In this document: positions 1 to 6,586 of the stretch, piece after piece | How the letters are laid out: the number at the start of each line of letters is the position of its first letter | Numbering within the stretch: position 1 is the first letter of the stretch | Source of the DNA: Marinobacterium sp. | GTDB taxonomy: Bacteria; Pseudomonadota; Gammaproteobacteria; Pseudomonadales; Balneatricaceae | Direction of reading: 5' to 3' | Length of the DNA: 64,000 nucleotides | Assembly (NCBI GenBank): GCA_030602245.1 | Contig: JAUWAC010000002.1 | Location: 1-64,000 of the forward strand | Made by a program: the position numbers and the translations under genes | The notes under the pieces: generated by a model | Databases searched by the model: none | The model's input: only the letters and a program-made list of their open reading frames with translations | Told to the model about the DNA's origin: nothing

Positions 1-42
1 TTTTTCTGGTTGTGGAAGAGTCTTCAGGGTAGACTTGGCCAT
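1..42 (-). CDS. Start of an unidentified protein, cut by window edge
   Basis: Only the first 14 codons are inside the window (product starts MAKSTLKTLP). The start is supported by a good ribosome binding site, AGAAGGTGAT, ending about 5 nt before the ATG. It lies just downstream of the 57-residue gene at 84-257 and continues the same minus-strand gene train. No function can be assigned from 14 residues. Confidence 0.5.
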   Translation of the reverse strand, partial: MAKSTLKTLPQPEK

Positions 43-83
43 GGCGTATCACCTTCTGTTGGTTGTTGATCTGGCGTGATCAA

Positions 84-257
84 TCAACAGGATACGCCAT
101 CCTTTCTACCTTCCCGTACACCAGAAATGACCATAACTCGCAGGCAACTGTCCTTAGCCTCACTGGGGTCGTGTAGCCTGGCAAATGACTCTGGCGGGAG
201 TCGCTCCATCATGGCAGCAAAGTAGTTGCTCAGGTCTGAATACTGTTCACATTTCAT
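84..257 (-). CDS. Small hypothetical protein of the integrative element (57 aa)
   Basis: A 57-codon reading frame begins 3 nt after the stop of the upstream gene (261-548). It has a plausible Shine-Dalgarno, GAGAGGA, 7 nt before ATG. The product (MKCEQYSDLS...) is mildly acidic in its first half and has no signal peptide or membrane segment. I do not recognise it. Tight spacing in a minus-strand train behind an AlpA gene fits a small accessory protein of a satellite-like or integrative element. The call rests on spacing and ribosome binding site, not on homology. Confidence 0.5.
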   Translation of the reverse strand: MKCEQYSDLSNYFAAMMERLPPESFARLHDPSEAKDSCLRVMVISGVREGRKDGVSC

Positions 258-260
258 GGC

Positions 261-548
261 TTAGTCCTCTCGCTCGTATTGGCTCAAAAGGGTGGCAGCA
301 GCTGAATAGCTGTCTGCTGATAGCCAGTATCGTGTGAAGTGGGTTTTCTGGCCGTTCCACCGGGTATGCGGCTCGGTCTGGCGATCGATAATCATCCCAT
401 CGAGAAGGCCCAGTTCTGATATCGCGGTTGGCAAAGCGGTTTCCCCGTACAGCTCCAGGGCCTCAAACTTGTTGATACCGGCACGTCCGCGCTCCAGCAG
501 TATGCGAAGCAAAACATGGCGCTTGAGTGGTTGGGTGCGAGTGGTCAT
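261..548 (-). CDS. Hypothetical winged-helix-like protein (95 aa)
   Basis: A 95-residue basic protein starting MTTRTQPLKR. The first 50 residues read like a winged-helix DNA-binding fold: a helix with LLRILLERG, then GINKFEALELYG and a third helix ALPTAISEL. A beta-hairpin-like stretch (MIIDRQTEP, TRWNGQKTHFTRYWL) follows. Its ATG overlaps the stop of the upstream 59-aa gene as ATGA, so translation is probably coupled. Similar short winged-helix proteins occur beside AlpA in integrative elements; a role in replication or regulation of the element is inference. Confidence 0.6.
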   Translation of the reverse strand: MTTRTQPLKRHVLLRILLERGRAGINKFEALELYGETALPTAISELGLLDGMIIDRQTEPHTRWNGQKTHFTRYWLSADSYSAAATLLSQYERED

Positions 549-724
549 CCGGCGAGCCCCCCTCGAAAGTGCGCCAACAGTTCAGCTAACCAGGTGTCTG
601 CCAAGCGTGCCAGGTGGAGGGCGAGCACGGCGCTTTCCGGTGGCAGGCCGACAAGGCAGGGTGATAGGATTGGTTTGCTCAGTGCCGTGGTGGCCCCTGT
701 GGTGGGGGCTACTGCGCTTCTCAT
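545..724 (-). CDS. Small hypothetical protein linking AlpA and winged-helix genes (59 aa)
   Basis: A 59-codon frame (starts MRSAVAPTTG, ends HFRGGLAG). Its start overlaps the alpA stop as ATGA and its own stop overlaps the next start as ATGA. Two 4-nt overlaps in a row make chance unlikely and argue for a translated, coupled gene. The second half is Leu/Ala-rich and could form one amphipathic helix (LALHLARLADTWLAELLAHF). I recognise no family. Confidence 0.55.
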   Translation of the reverse strand: MRSAVAPTTGATTALSKPILSPCLVGLPPESAVLALHLARLADTWLAELLAHFRGGLAG

Positions 725-909
725 ACCGCCACCTCCCGTGATTCCAGCCAGATTCTTAGATCGGACTCTCTGTAGCCGACACAGCGCGCCGACAGGCGAA
801 TCTTTTTAGGGAAGGCGGGATCTTCTTTATCAAGCCGGTAAAGCGTGGCCCGGCTGACTCCAATAAACCCGGCAGCGCTCTCCGGGCGGTGGATTTTGTC
901 GTTTGGCAT
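721..909 (-). CDS. alpA: AlpA-family transcriptional regulator
   Basis: A 62-residue MerR-like HTH protein of the AlpA family, which activates excision or integrase genes in CP4-57/P4-type elements. Residues 6-25 hold the typical RPESAAGFIGVSRATLYRL helix-turn-helix, followed by DPAFPKKIRLS and the wing/helix GYRESDLRIWLE. The start is the ATG at 909, preceded 6 nt upstream by AGGAGA; an upstream in-frame ATG at 930 lacks such a site. It heads the small-gene train running to the window edge. Its usual target, the integrase gene, is broken here. Confidence 0.9.
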   Translation of the reverse strand: MPNDKIHRPESAAGFIGVSRATLYRLDKEDPAFPKKIRLSARCVGYRESDLRIWLESREVAV

Positions 910-1014
910 TTCTGTCTCCTGAATAGCCAAGTGGTTTCAGGAGCACTATCAGTGTTTGGCAGTGGGAGTGGCCCTACTTAGGGTTGGGAGGTTCCCTAAG
1001 GAATTTTCTTAGGG

Positions 1015-1665
1015 TTAATCAATATCGGCGAGCGCCTTTATCTGTTTGCTGATCGTCCCCTTACCTGTGGGAATCGTGACTCCATGGGATGCGGCGATTT
1101 GCTGGATTATGCTTTCGCATTTGTCAGGTCGCTCTAGCTCAAGCCCTGCTTCCAGTGCCAGCGCTCTAACGATCTTTAGCAAGCTGGCTTTCTCTGACAG
1201 ATGTAGTTTTTTATTGGTTTTTGATGCTACTTCTTGCTCAGTATTTTCTCGCTTCTGCTGTTCTAGCCGCGCGACTTCTTCAGCGCTAATAATCAGGGGC
1301 TCACCGGGGTAGCCGTAGCGGGTAATACGTCCAATGTGGCGCGAGTATTGTTCTGAAAACGCGATTTCTTCTTCCGTCTTGTTCAACGCAGAGGCCAGCT
1401 CTTGTACGGCTTGCTTTGACCAACCTTTGGACTCGAAAGGTGCCGTATTATCGCCAGCAAGAATAGCTGCGGCTTCGCTGGCGCTGACGGCTATATACAG
1501 TCGTCCTTTAGCGCTGGTATCGACTTCTTCTCCATTGACGTGAAAGTTCCGCGCCAGTGTCTGCGCTTTAACCTGCGCGGTCACAATGCCATGTTGGAGG
1601 TCAGCTACAGAAATGCCCAGGTGTTCGGCGGCTTCTTCAATGCTGTAAAAGCGGCGTTCAATCAT
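1015..1665 (-). CDS. Hypothetical DNA-binding-like protein coupled to the antitoxin gene
   Basis: A 216-residue protein starting MIERRFYSIE at the ATG that overlaps the antitoxin stop as ATGA. Residues 5-20 (FYSIEEAAEHLGISVADL) resemble a MerR-type helix-turn-helix. The middle (about 125-160) is rich in Glu/Gln/Arg, as in a coiled coil. The C-terminal 60 residues contain LLKIVRALALEAG and end in GKGTISKQIKALADID, which could be a second HTH-like helix. No enzyme motif is visible. It may be a third member of the toxin-antitoxin transcript or an element-specific regulator. Confidence 0.65.
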   Translation of the reverse strand: MIERRFYSIEEAAEHLGISVADLQHGIVTAQVKAQTLARNFHVNGEEVDTSAKGRLYIAVSASEAAAILAGDNTAPFESKGWSKQAVQELASALNKTEEEIAFSEQYSRHIGRITRYGYPGEPLIISAEEVARLEQQKRENTEQEVASKTNKKLHLSEKASLLKIVRALALEAGLELERPDKCESIIQQIAASHGVTIPTGKGTISKQIKALADID

Positions 1666-2006
1666 TCCTGCAAACTCAGCTGTCGAACATGAATACCCAG
1701 GGCGCCAGCAATCTTTTTCAGGGTGGCGTGGCGTGGTTGGGCTTCCGGACGCTCCCACTGGGCGATCTGGGACTGTGACACGCTCAGGCGGTTTGCCAGT
1801 TCCTGCTGACTGACAGACAGGTACTCCCGCCAGGCGCGGATCAGAGGCACATCTTCGGTCAGATAGCGGCTGACTACCTCATGCGGCAGAGTCAGCGCAT
1901 CCGCTTCGCCAGCCTGCTCAACCAGCGCCGTGAACTGCTCCAGCGGCAGTACCGCATAGCGGCGCCCGTCGATCTCGTTTATGCGGTAATCAATAGGTGC
2001 GTTCAT
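1662..2006 (-). CDS. Xre-family antitoxin (HigA/RelB-like)
   Basis: A 114-residue antitoxin. The N-terminal half (about 1-60) would contact the toxin. Residues 65-112 form a Cro/C1-type helix-turn-helix with the signature SQQELANRLSVSQSQIAQWE. The start overlaps the end of the toxin gene by 17 nt, the toxin-first order of HigBA-like modules. By family knowledge it would neutralise the RelE-type toxin and repress its own promoter. Assignment to a type II module is firm; the exact subfamily is not. Confidence 0.88.
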   Translation of the reverse strand: MNAPIDYRINEIDGRRYAVLPLEQFTALVEQAGEADALTLPHEVVSRYLTEDVPLIRAWREYLSVSQQELANRLSVSQSQIAQWERPEAQPRHATLKKIAGALGIHVRQLSLQE

Positions 2007-2256
2007 CGCGTTTTTTTACCTCCTCAACAGAGACGATCTTGAGCCCGGATTCGATATCGAACAGCACGCGGTAGTTGCCGACTCTCAGCCGGTACTGGTG
2101 GGCGTGGTTCTTCAGCGGTTTGATATCGCTGCTTTGCATACAGCCCGGCCAGTGCGCCAGCTCAGAAACCTTGCTGACGATACGGGCGCGGTCCTGTTTT
2201 GGTAACTTGCTGGCCTGTTTAACGGCTTTGGGCTTCCACCCGATCTGATAAGACAT
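1990..2256 (-). CDS. RelE/ParE-superfamily toxin
   Basis: An 88-residue basic protein beginning MSYQIGWKPK. It shows the RelE fold signature: a Lys-rich N-terminal helix, then PLKNHAHQYRLRVGNYRVLFDI, followed by a last strand and EEVKKRDERTY with basic catalytic-type residues at the C-terminus. RelE toxins of this type cut mRNA on the ribosome. Longer in-frame starts exist up to 2379 but add an unrelated Arg-rich tail, so the ATG at 2256 is preferred although its ribosome binding site is weak. It is immediately followed by its antitoxin. Confidence 0.88.
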   Translation of the reverse strand: MSYQIGWKPKAVKQASKLPKQDRARIVSKVSELAHWPGCMQSSDIKPLKNHAHQYRLRVGNYRVLFDIESGLKIVSVEEVKKRDERTY

Positions 2257-2291
2257 AAGTTTATATAAGTTAAAGATAGCATGAAATAGGG

Positions 2292-2627
2292 CTAGTGGCT
2301 CGGTGCCCACTTCTGACTTAACAACCATCTGGCGGTTTCGCTGGCGCTGTGTCCTCGGTGAGCGGCTGCCATGCGGCAAGGGGCTCCACAGTAACCGTCA
2401 TCATCGATAGGGCGCATTTCGTAGGTGGCCCGGCACTCAAGGCAAAAGCCGTAGGTGACGTGTTTGGGACCGCCTCGCTTGAGCATGGCTGCGCGCCGCT
2501 TGTTCGCAGCCGTTGGTCCCTGGCATTTGCGGCAAAGTCGCTGTAAGCCCTTAGCGATCTTGTCCGGACTGACCTTGCGGATTTTGCCGCAACGTTCACA
2601 GGCGTGATCGATCATCGTTCTGGCCAT
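2292..2627 (-). CDS. Small four-knuckle zinc-ribbon-like protein
   Basis: A 111-residue protein with Cys pairs spaced like zinc knuckles: CERC near residue 10, CRKC near 33, CLEC near 62, and a CGAPC-type pair near 80. This suggests two treble-clef or ribbon units. The region between is basic (NKRRAAMLKRGG), compatible with nucleic-acid binding. No family name can be given; small zinc proteins of this kind are common in phages and integrative elements. The gene lies alone between the toxin gene and the integrase, with a weak ribosome binding site. Confidence 0.55.
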   Translation of the reverse strand: MARTMIDHACERCGKIRKVSPDKIAKGLQRLCRKCQGPTAANKRRAAMLKRGGPKHVTYGFCLECRATYEMRPIDDDGYCGAPCRMAAAHRGHSASETARWLLSQKWAPSH

Positions 2628-2678
2628 ATGTCACCCGCTGTCCTTGTGATTGGCCGCCCAGTGTAAGCCGGAGGGGGG

Positions 2679-4064
2679 CTATGCTCTGCTGGTGCTGGTC
2701 AAAGGTATGACGTTATCTGCGTCTGGGTTGGCAAACAGTGCCAGCCTCTCTCCCAGTCGATCCCAGGCATCTACCATCTGCGGCCAGTAGTTGTACTGCT
2801 GATAGGTACGCTTGATGCGGTTCTGCTCGGTGTGGTTCAGGCAGCGCTCGGCGACTTCCGGCAGTACGCCCAGCTCGGTCATCAGGGTGGCCCCGGTGCG
2901 GCGAAGATCATGAGGGCGCCACTGCTCGCCCAAGTCGCTGGTGAGTAGCAAGGCTTGCGCGTGGCGGATGGTTCGGCCCCCGATAATCTGATCAGGTGCC
3001 CGCTGGCGGTCTGCAATCTGCTTAGTCAGCGTTTTAGTGTCCAGGTGCCCATCGGTACGGCTGGCCGGAAACAGCCATTCAGAGTGGCCTGATAGCTCCC
3101 TGAGGGCGTCCAGGTAGGTCAAGGTAAATTCGGACAGGTGGATCCTATGAGCGCGGGCATTCTTGCTGCTACCGGCTGGGATCGTCCAGACCCGCGCTTG
3201 CCGGTCGATATGGGACCACTTGGCTTGCAGCAGCTCCCCTATGCGGCAGCAGGTGGCGAACTGGATGGGCAGTGCCAGTTAGTTGATACCGATAAGGCCG
3301 CTCTCCGGCAGCCTCGCGAACAGTTCCCGGATCTCCTTGTGGCTCAGTACCCGCTCGCGGATCTCGCCGGAGCTGCCCACCTTGGACTTCTTGATGCCCG
3401 ACGTGGGATTCTGCTCGATGTAATCGCGCTCTATGGCGTAGCTGAACAGCTGTCGCATCAGGCTGAATACAACATTGGCAATACGGGAGCCGCGCTTTTT
3501 AACGGCGCTGTTGATCGTGCTGATATGTAGCTTGCGGACCTCATCGATGCTCAGGTCGCCGATAATGGGGAGCACGTCCTTTGTCATCATCCGGCGCACC
3601 TCCGCGCCCCCGTCCTTGCGTTTACTGATATCGTCGGCGTGCCATTCTTCGAAGACGTCCCGGACCCTTTTGCGCGCGGCTTCTTTGGCAATACGTTCGA
3701 GCTCAGTGCGGCGCTTGTCGGCGGCGGGATCTTCACCGCGCTTAACCTTGGCCTTGATATCCGCTGCCAGGTCGCGGGCCTGTTTGGCGGTCAGAGCGCC
3801 AGCCGGGGCTGTGCGTCCGTGATTGAATGGCCCCAGGCTCATGGTGCGGCTGGTGTAGTTGTCGCCTTTGCGTTTGATTGGCACCGGTGCTGTTTTGACC
3901 TTGTAATCGAGTACCCAGCTTTTGGCACCCTGCGGAGTTACTCTCAGGCGCAGTCCGGCAGCTTTGCTATCGGGGTAGCGTTCCGTCTTGCCGGTGGGTT
4001 CGATCTCCTTGCAGAACGTGTCCGCTCGCTCGGCAGGGATTTTCAGCTTGGTGGGCGTGCTCAT
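2679..4064 (-). pseudogene. int: P4-type tyrosine integrase interrupted by an in-frame TAA
   Basis: Reading from the ATG at 4064, the frame is open for 261 codons, meets TAA at 3279-3281, and continues in the same frame to 2679. Joined, this gives a 461-residue P4/CP4-57-type integrase. The N-terminal DUF4102-like arm-binding domain (about 1-95) and SAM-like core-binding domain (about 130-240) precede the stop. The catalytic domain lies after it: CRIGEL (first Arg), a Lys in the SKN beta-hairpin, HDLRR (His-x-x-Arg), LNH, and the nucleophile Tyr in RTYQQY. No frameshift is needed. All catalytic residues are downstream of the stop, so the truncated product cannot recombine unless the stop is read through. 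Confidence 0.9.
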
Positions 4065-4092
4065 GGGTGTCTCTTTGGTTAAAGCGTCAGCT

Positions 4093-4114
4093 TGTCCGGA
4101 AACTGTCCGGAAAC
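4093..4114. repeat. Tandem 11-bp direct repeat upstream of the integrase
   Basis: TGTCCGGAAAC occurs twice head to tail (4093-4103 and 4104-4114), about 30 nt upstream of the integrase start and 130 nt from the attachment site. The position suits integrase arm-type binding sites or the AlpA target in the integrase promoter. Function is inferred from position only. Confidence 0.6.
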
Positions 4115-4243
4115 CGATGCGCTGAAATGGTCTGAGACACTATAGAACCTAAAAGTGCTTTAAATCGAGTAGCTACGGGGCTTTGAGGACGTTTTTGTGG
4201 GATTTTTTGAGACGCTAACAACGGCCTGAAACGCTCAAATTAT

Positions 4244-4291
4244 TGCATGGGGTGCAGGGGGTCGCAGGTTCAAATCCTGCCGTCCCGACCA
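4244..4291 (+). repeat. Attachment site: 3' end of tRNA-Pro(GGG)
   Basis: The 48 nt hold the anticodon arm from TGCATGGGG onward, the variable loop, T-arm (GGTTCAAATCC) and 3' acceptor strand GTCCCGACCA of a proline tRNA with anticodon GGG. The 5' half is absent: no matching acceptor 5' strand lies in the 80 nt upstream. This is the duplicated tRNA 3' end left when an element integrates at a tRNA gene. The intact tRNA should lie beyond the left edge of the window on the same strand. Confidence 0.88.
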
Positions 4292-4308
4292 TCTAGATCA
4301 GAAGTCAT

Positions 4309-4332
4309 AAAATCGCCACGCGGCGATTTTTT
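4309..4332 (+). terminator. Rho-independent terminator after the tRNA-Pro fragment
   Basis: AAAATCGCC and GGCGATTTT form a 9-bp stem around the loop ACGC, and the T-run extends to six. It sits 18 nt after the CCA end and was presumably the chromosomal tRNA-Pro terminator before integration. Confidence 0.85.
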
Positions 4333-4613
4333 CGTTTCTGAACCCGTGCGGTTGTCCCGCGTGCCACATCCCCATCTCGATTGATCCCGCAGTCATGCTG
4401 TAACCAGGCTGTCCGGCGCCGTGTATGCTGTTATGAAGCGCTTGGGTGCTGACAGCCGATGGACAGCGCGGCGCACGATCTGTGCGCTCGCAGCCGGAGC
4501 TGATCAGAAATCCGATTTCTCCTGAAGTGACGTAAATACCGCCATTGCGCGTCGCGTGCCCGAACAGATTGGTCAGACGGCGCATGGCTCACTGGCGCCT
4601 GAACAGAGCGGAA
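4333..4613. other. Gene-poor stretch between attachment site and flavin-protein gene
   Basis: No convincing gene. A minus-strand open frame (4298-4585) crosses the tRNA terminator and has no recognisable protein, so it was not accepted. The promoter for the gene at 4614 presumably lies here, but I cannot point to clear -35/-10 boxes. Confidence 0.4.
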
Positions 4614-5171
4614 ATGGATACGATGACGGCACCCGATGATTCCACCACGCTTAGTCGCGAGATCTGGAACGCGCTGCAACACGCGGTTGTCAGGCGCGAT
4701 CACCGCTGGCGCACGCCGGTACTGGCAACGACTGATGCAGAGGGGGTGCCGGATGCGCGTACGGTTGTCCTGCGCGCTGCCGACCCGGTCACGCAATCGC
4801 TCAGGGTTTTCAGTGATCGGCGCAGCCCGAAGGTGGTGCAGTTAAAGCGCAATCCTGAGGCTGTGTTGGTGTTCTGGTGTCCCCAGCTGAACTGGCAGTT
4901 ACGCGCACGCGTCGCGGCTCAGGTTGATGAGAGCAGCGAACAGCTCGATCAGATCTGGGCGGGTATCCGTGAGACGGGCGCTGCCGCTGATTATCTGACA
5001 GCGGAGGCACCGGGGGATGCGCTTTCGTCTCAGGCGCCGCGTGCGGCTGATGAGCATGCGCTCTGTGTACTGGAATTTCGCATACAGTCGCTGGACTGTT
5101 TGATGCTCAGCCGCGAGGGACATCGGCGGGCACGGCTCGAGGATGGGCATCTGGTTTGGCTGACGCCGTGA
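4614..5171 (+). CDS. Pyridoxamine 5'-phosphate oxidase-like FMN-binding protein
   Basis: A 185-residue split-barrel flavin-binding protein of the Alr4036/PNPOx-like type. Typical features are the N-terminal DHRWRTPVLAT strand, DARTVVLRAADP, the FSDRRSPKV turn that contacts FMN phosphate, and VLVFWCPQLNWQLR. The family binds FMN; the substrate is unknown and true PNPOx activity is not implied. The ATG at 4614 is preferred over an upstream ATG at 4545, which adds a basic tail that does not resemble the family. The gene is monocistronic. Confidence 0.82.
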   Translation: MDTMTAPDDSTTLSREIWNALQHAVVRRDHRWRTPVLATTDAEGVPDARTVVLRAADPVTQSLRVFSDRRSPKVVQLKRNPEAVLVFWCPQLNWQLRARVAAQVDESSEQLDQIWAGIRETGAAADYLTAEAPGDALSSQAPRAADEHALCVLEFRIQSLDCLMLSREGHRRARLEDGHLVWLTP

Positions 5172-5324
5172 TGCTCCGTGTTGGGTGGCAGGTGAACGCG
5201 GCTGCCTGCGAAGCTCGAGGTGCTTGCACGTTGGCGTGGCGGACAGGGACGACGCCGATTGTTGAGCGTCAGCAGAAACAACCACTGCAGCCGTACCGAC
5301 TGCAGCGCCGTACCGCCGTCGCGG

Positions 5325-6575
5325 TTAAGCCTGAATCCAGGCCGGTGTCGTGATCCGGGCGGGGGTGCGTTGCATGATGATCTCGCCGTGTCGGACCGAC
5401 AGCAGAACCTCGCCCTGTCTGCGCAGCACGCTGTAGTCATCCGCGCCGTCGAGCAGGATGAAGTTGCCGGGTTTGCCGGTCTCGATGCCGTAGCGGTGCT
5501 GAATGTTCAGCGTGCGCGCGCCGTTGTCGGTGATGAAATCCAGCGCGCTCTCGAAATCCTGATAGCCCATCATCTGGCAGATGTGCAGGCCGAAGTCGAG
5601 GCTGCGCAGCAGTTTGCCGTTGCCGAGCGAATACCAGGGGTCGAAAATCGAGTCTTCGGCAAAGCAGACGTTGATGCCGGCTTCGTTCAGCTCCTTGACC
5701 CGGGTCAGGCCGCGCCGTTTCGGGTATGAATCGAAGCGCCCCTGCAAGTGGATGCTCTCGGTGGGGCAGGAGACGAAGTTGATATCGGCGCGTTTCAGCA
5801 ATCGGAACAGCTTGGAGCAGTAGGCGTTGTCGTAGGAGTGCATCGCCGTGGTGTGGCTGGCGGTGACACGTGAGCCGAGCCCGTTGAACAGTGCCTCGCA
5901 GGCCAGCACTTCAAGGAAGCGAGAGTTGGGATCGTCGATCTCGTCACAGTGCACATCGACCAGCCGGTCATATTTCTGAGCCAGTTCGATCACTTTCTTC
6001 ATCGATGCCTCGCCCAGCTCGCGGGTGTATTCAAAGTGCGGAATGCCGCCGACCACGTCGGCACCGAACGTCAGCGCTTCTTCCATCAGCGCCAGGCCGT
6101 TGGGGTAGGAAAGCAGTCCCTCCTGCGGGAACGCGACTATCTGCAGGTCGATCTTGTCTTTCAGCTCGTCGCGCAGCGCGCACAGGGTTTTCAGGCCGAC
6201 TAGGCTTGGGTCCGAGGTATCCGCGTGGGAGCGAATATGCTGCACGCCGTTCTGAACCAGCAGTTCGATGGTCCGGAGCACACGCTGGCGGATATCGGTC
6301 TCGTTCAGCATCGGTTTGCGCTCGCTCCAGCGCTCAATGCCCTCAAACAGCGTACCGCTCTGGTTCCAGCTCGGCTCACCGGCCGTCAGTGCGGCGTCGA
6401 GGTGGATATGGGGTTCAACAAACGGTGGGCTGAGCAGTTGGCTGTTGGCATCAATCGCGCCTTGCGGGCAGACGACCGGGCCGTCCTGGGCGCTGATCTG
6501 GCTGAACACACCGTCGGTGATCTCCAGAGTGTGAAGCCGGGACTTCTTGCGCAGACGGGCGTTGACGATCTTCAT
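5325..6575 (-). CDS. codA: Cytosine deaminase-like amidohydrolase with altered active site
   Basis: A 416-residue metal-dependent amidohydrolase closely resembling E. coli CodA. The metal and catalytic set is present: His56-x-His58, His209, Glu212, His241 and Asp308, each shifted by five from E. coli 61/63/214/217/246/313. Gln151 and Trp314, which match the base-binding Gln156 and Trp319, are also kept. The loop after the HTTAMHS strand differs: E. coli GHDD is AEDS here, so the equivalent of Asp314 is Ser309 and the residue before the metal Asp is Glu307. Asp314 governs ring recognition in E. coli, so substrate preference may have shifted to a related pyrimidine or triazine. It is followed in the same direction from a PucR regulator and a CodB-like permease. 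Confidence 0.88.
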   Translation of the reverse strand: MKIVNARLRKKSRLHTLEITDGVFSQISAQDGPVVCPQGAIDANSQLLSPPFVEPHIHLDAALTAGEPSWNQSGTLFEGIERWSERKPMLNETDIRQRVLRTIELLVQNGVQHIRSHADTSDPSLVGLKTLCALRDELKDKIDLQIVAFPQEGLLSYPNGLALMEEALTFGADVVGGIPHFEYTRELGEASMKKVIELAQKYDRLVDVHCDEIDDPNSRFLEVLACEALFNGLGSRVTASHTTAMHSYDNAYCSKLFRLLKRADINFVSCPTESIHLQGRFDSYPKRRGLTRVKELNEAGINVCFAEDSIFDPWYSLGNGKLLRSLDFGLHICQMMGYQDFESALDFITDNGARTLNIQHRYGIETGKPGNFILLDGADDYSVLRRQGEVLLSVRHGEIIMQRTPARITTPAWIQA

Positions 6576-6586
6576 GGGAACCTCTT

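Noticed and set aside
2679-4064. Two separate integrase genes or a frameshift
   Set aside because: Both halves are in the same frame and the sequence between them translates into the missing conserved part, so one nonsense codon explains it.
4298-4585. 95-codon minus-strand frame near the attachment site
   Set aside because: It crosses the tRNA terminator and shows no recognisable family or ribosome binding site.
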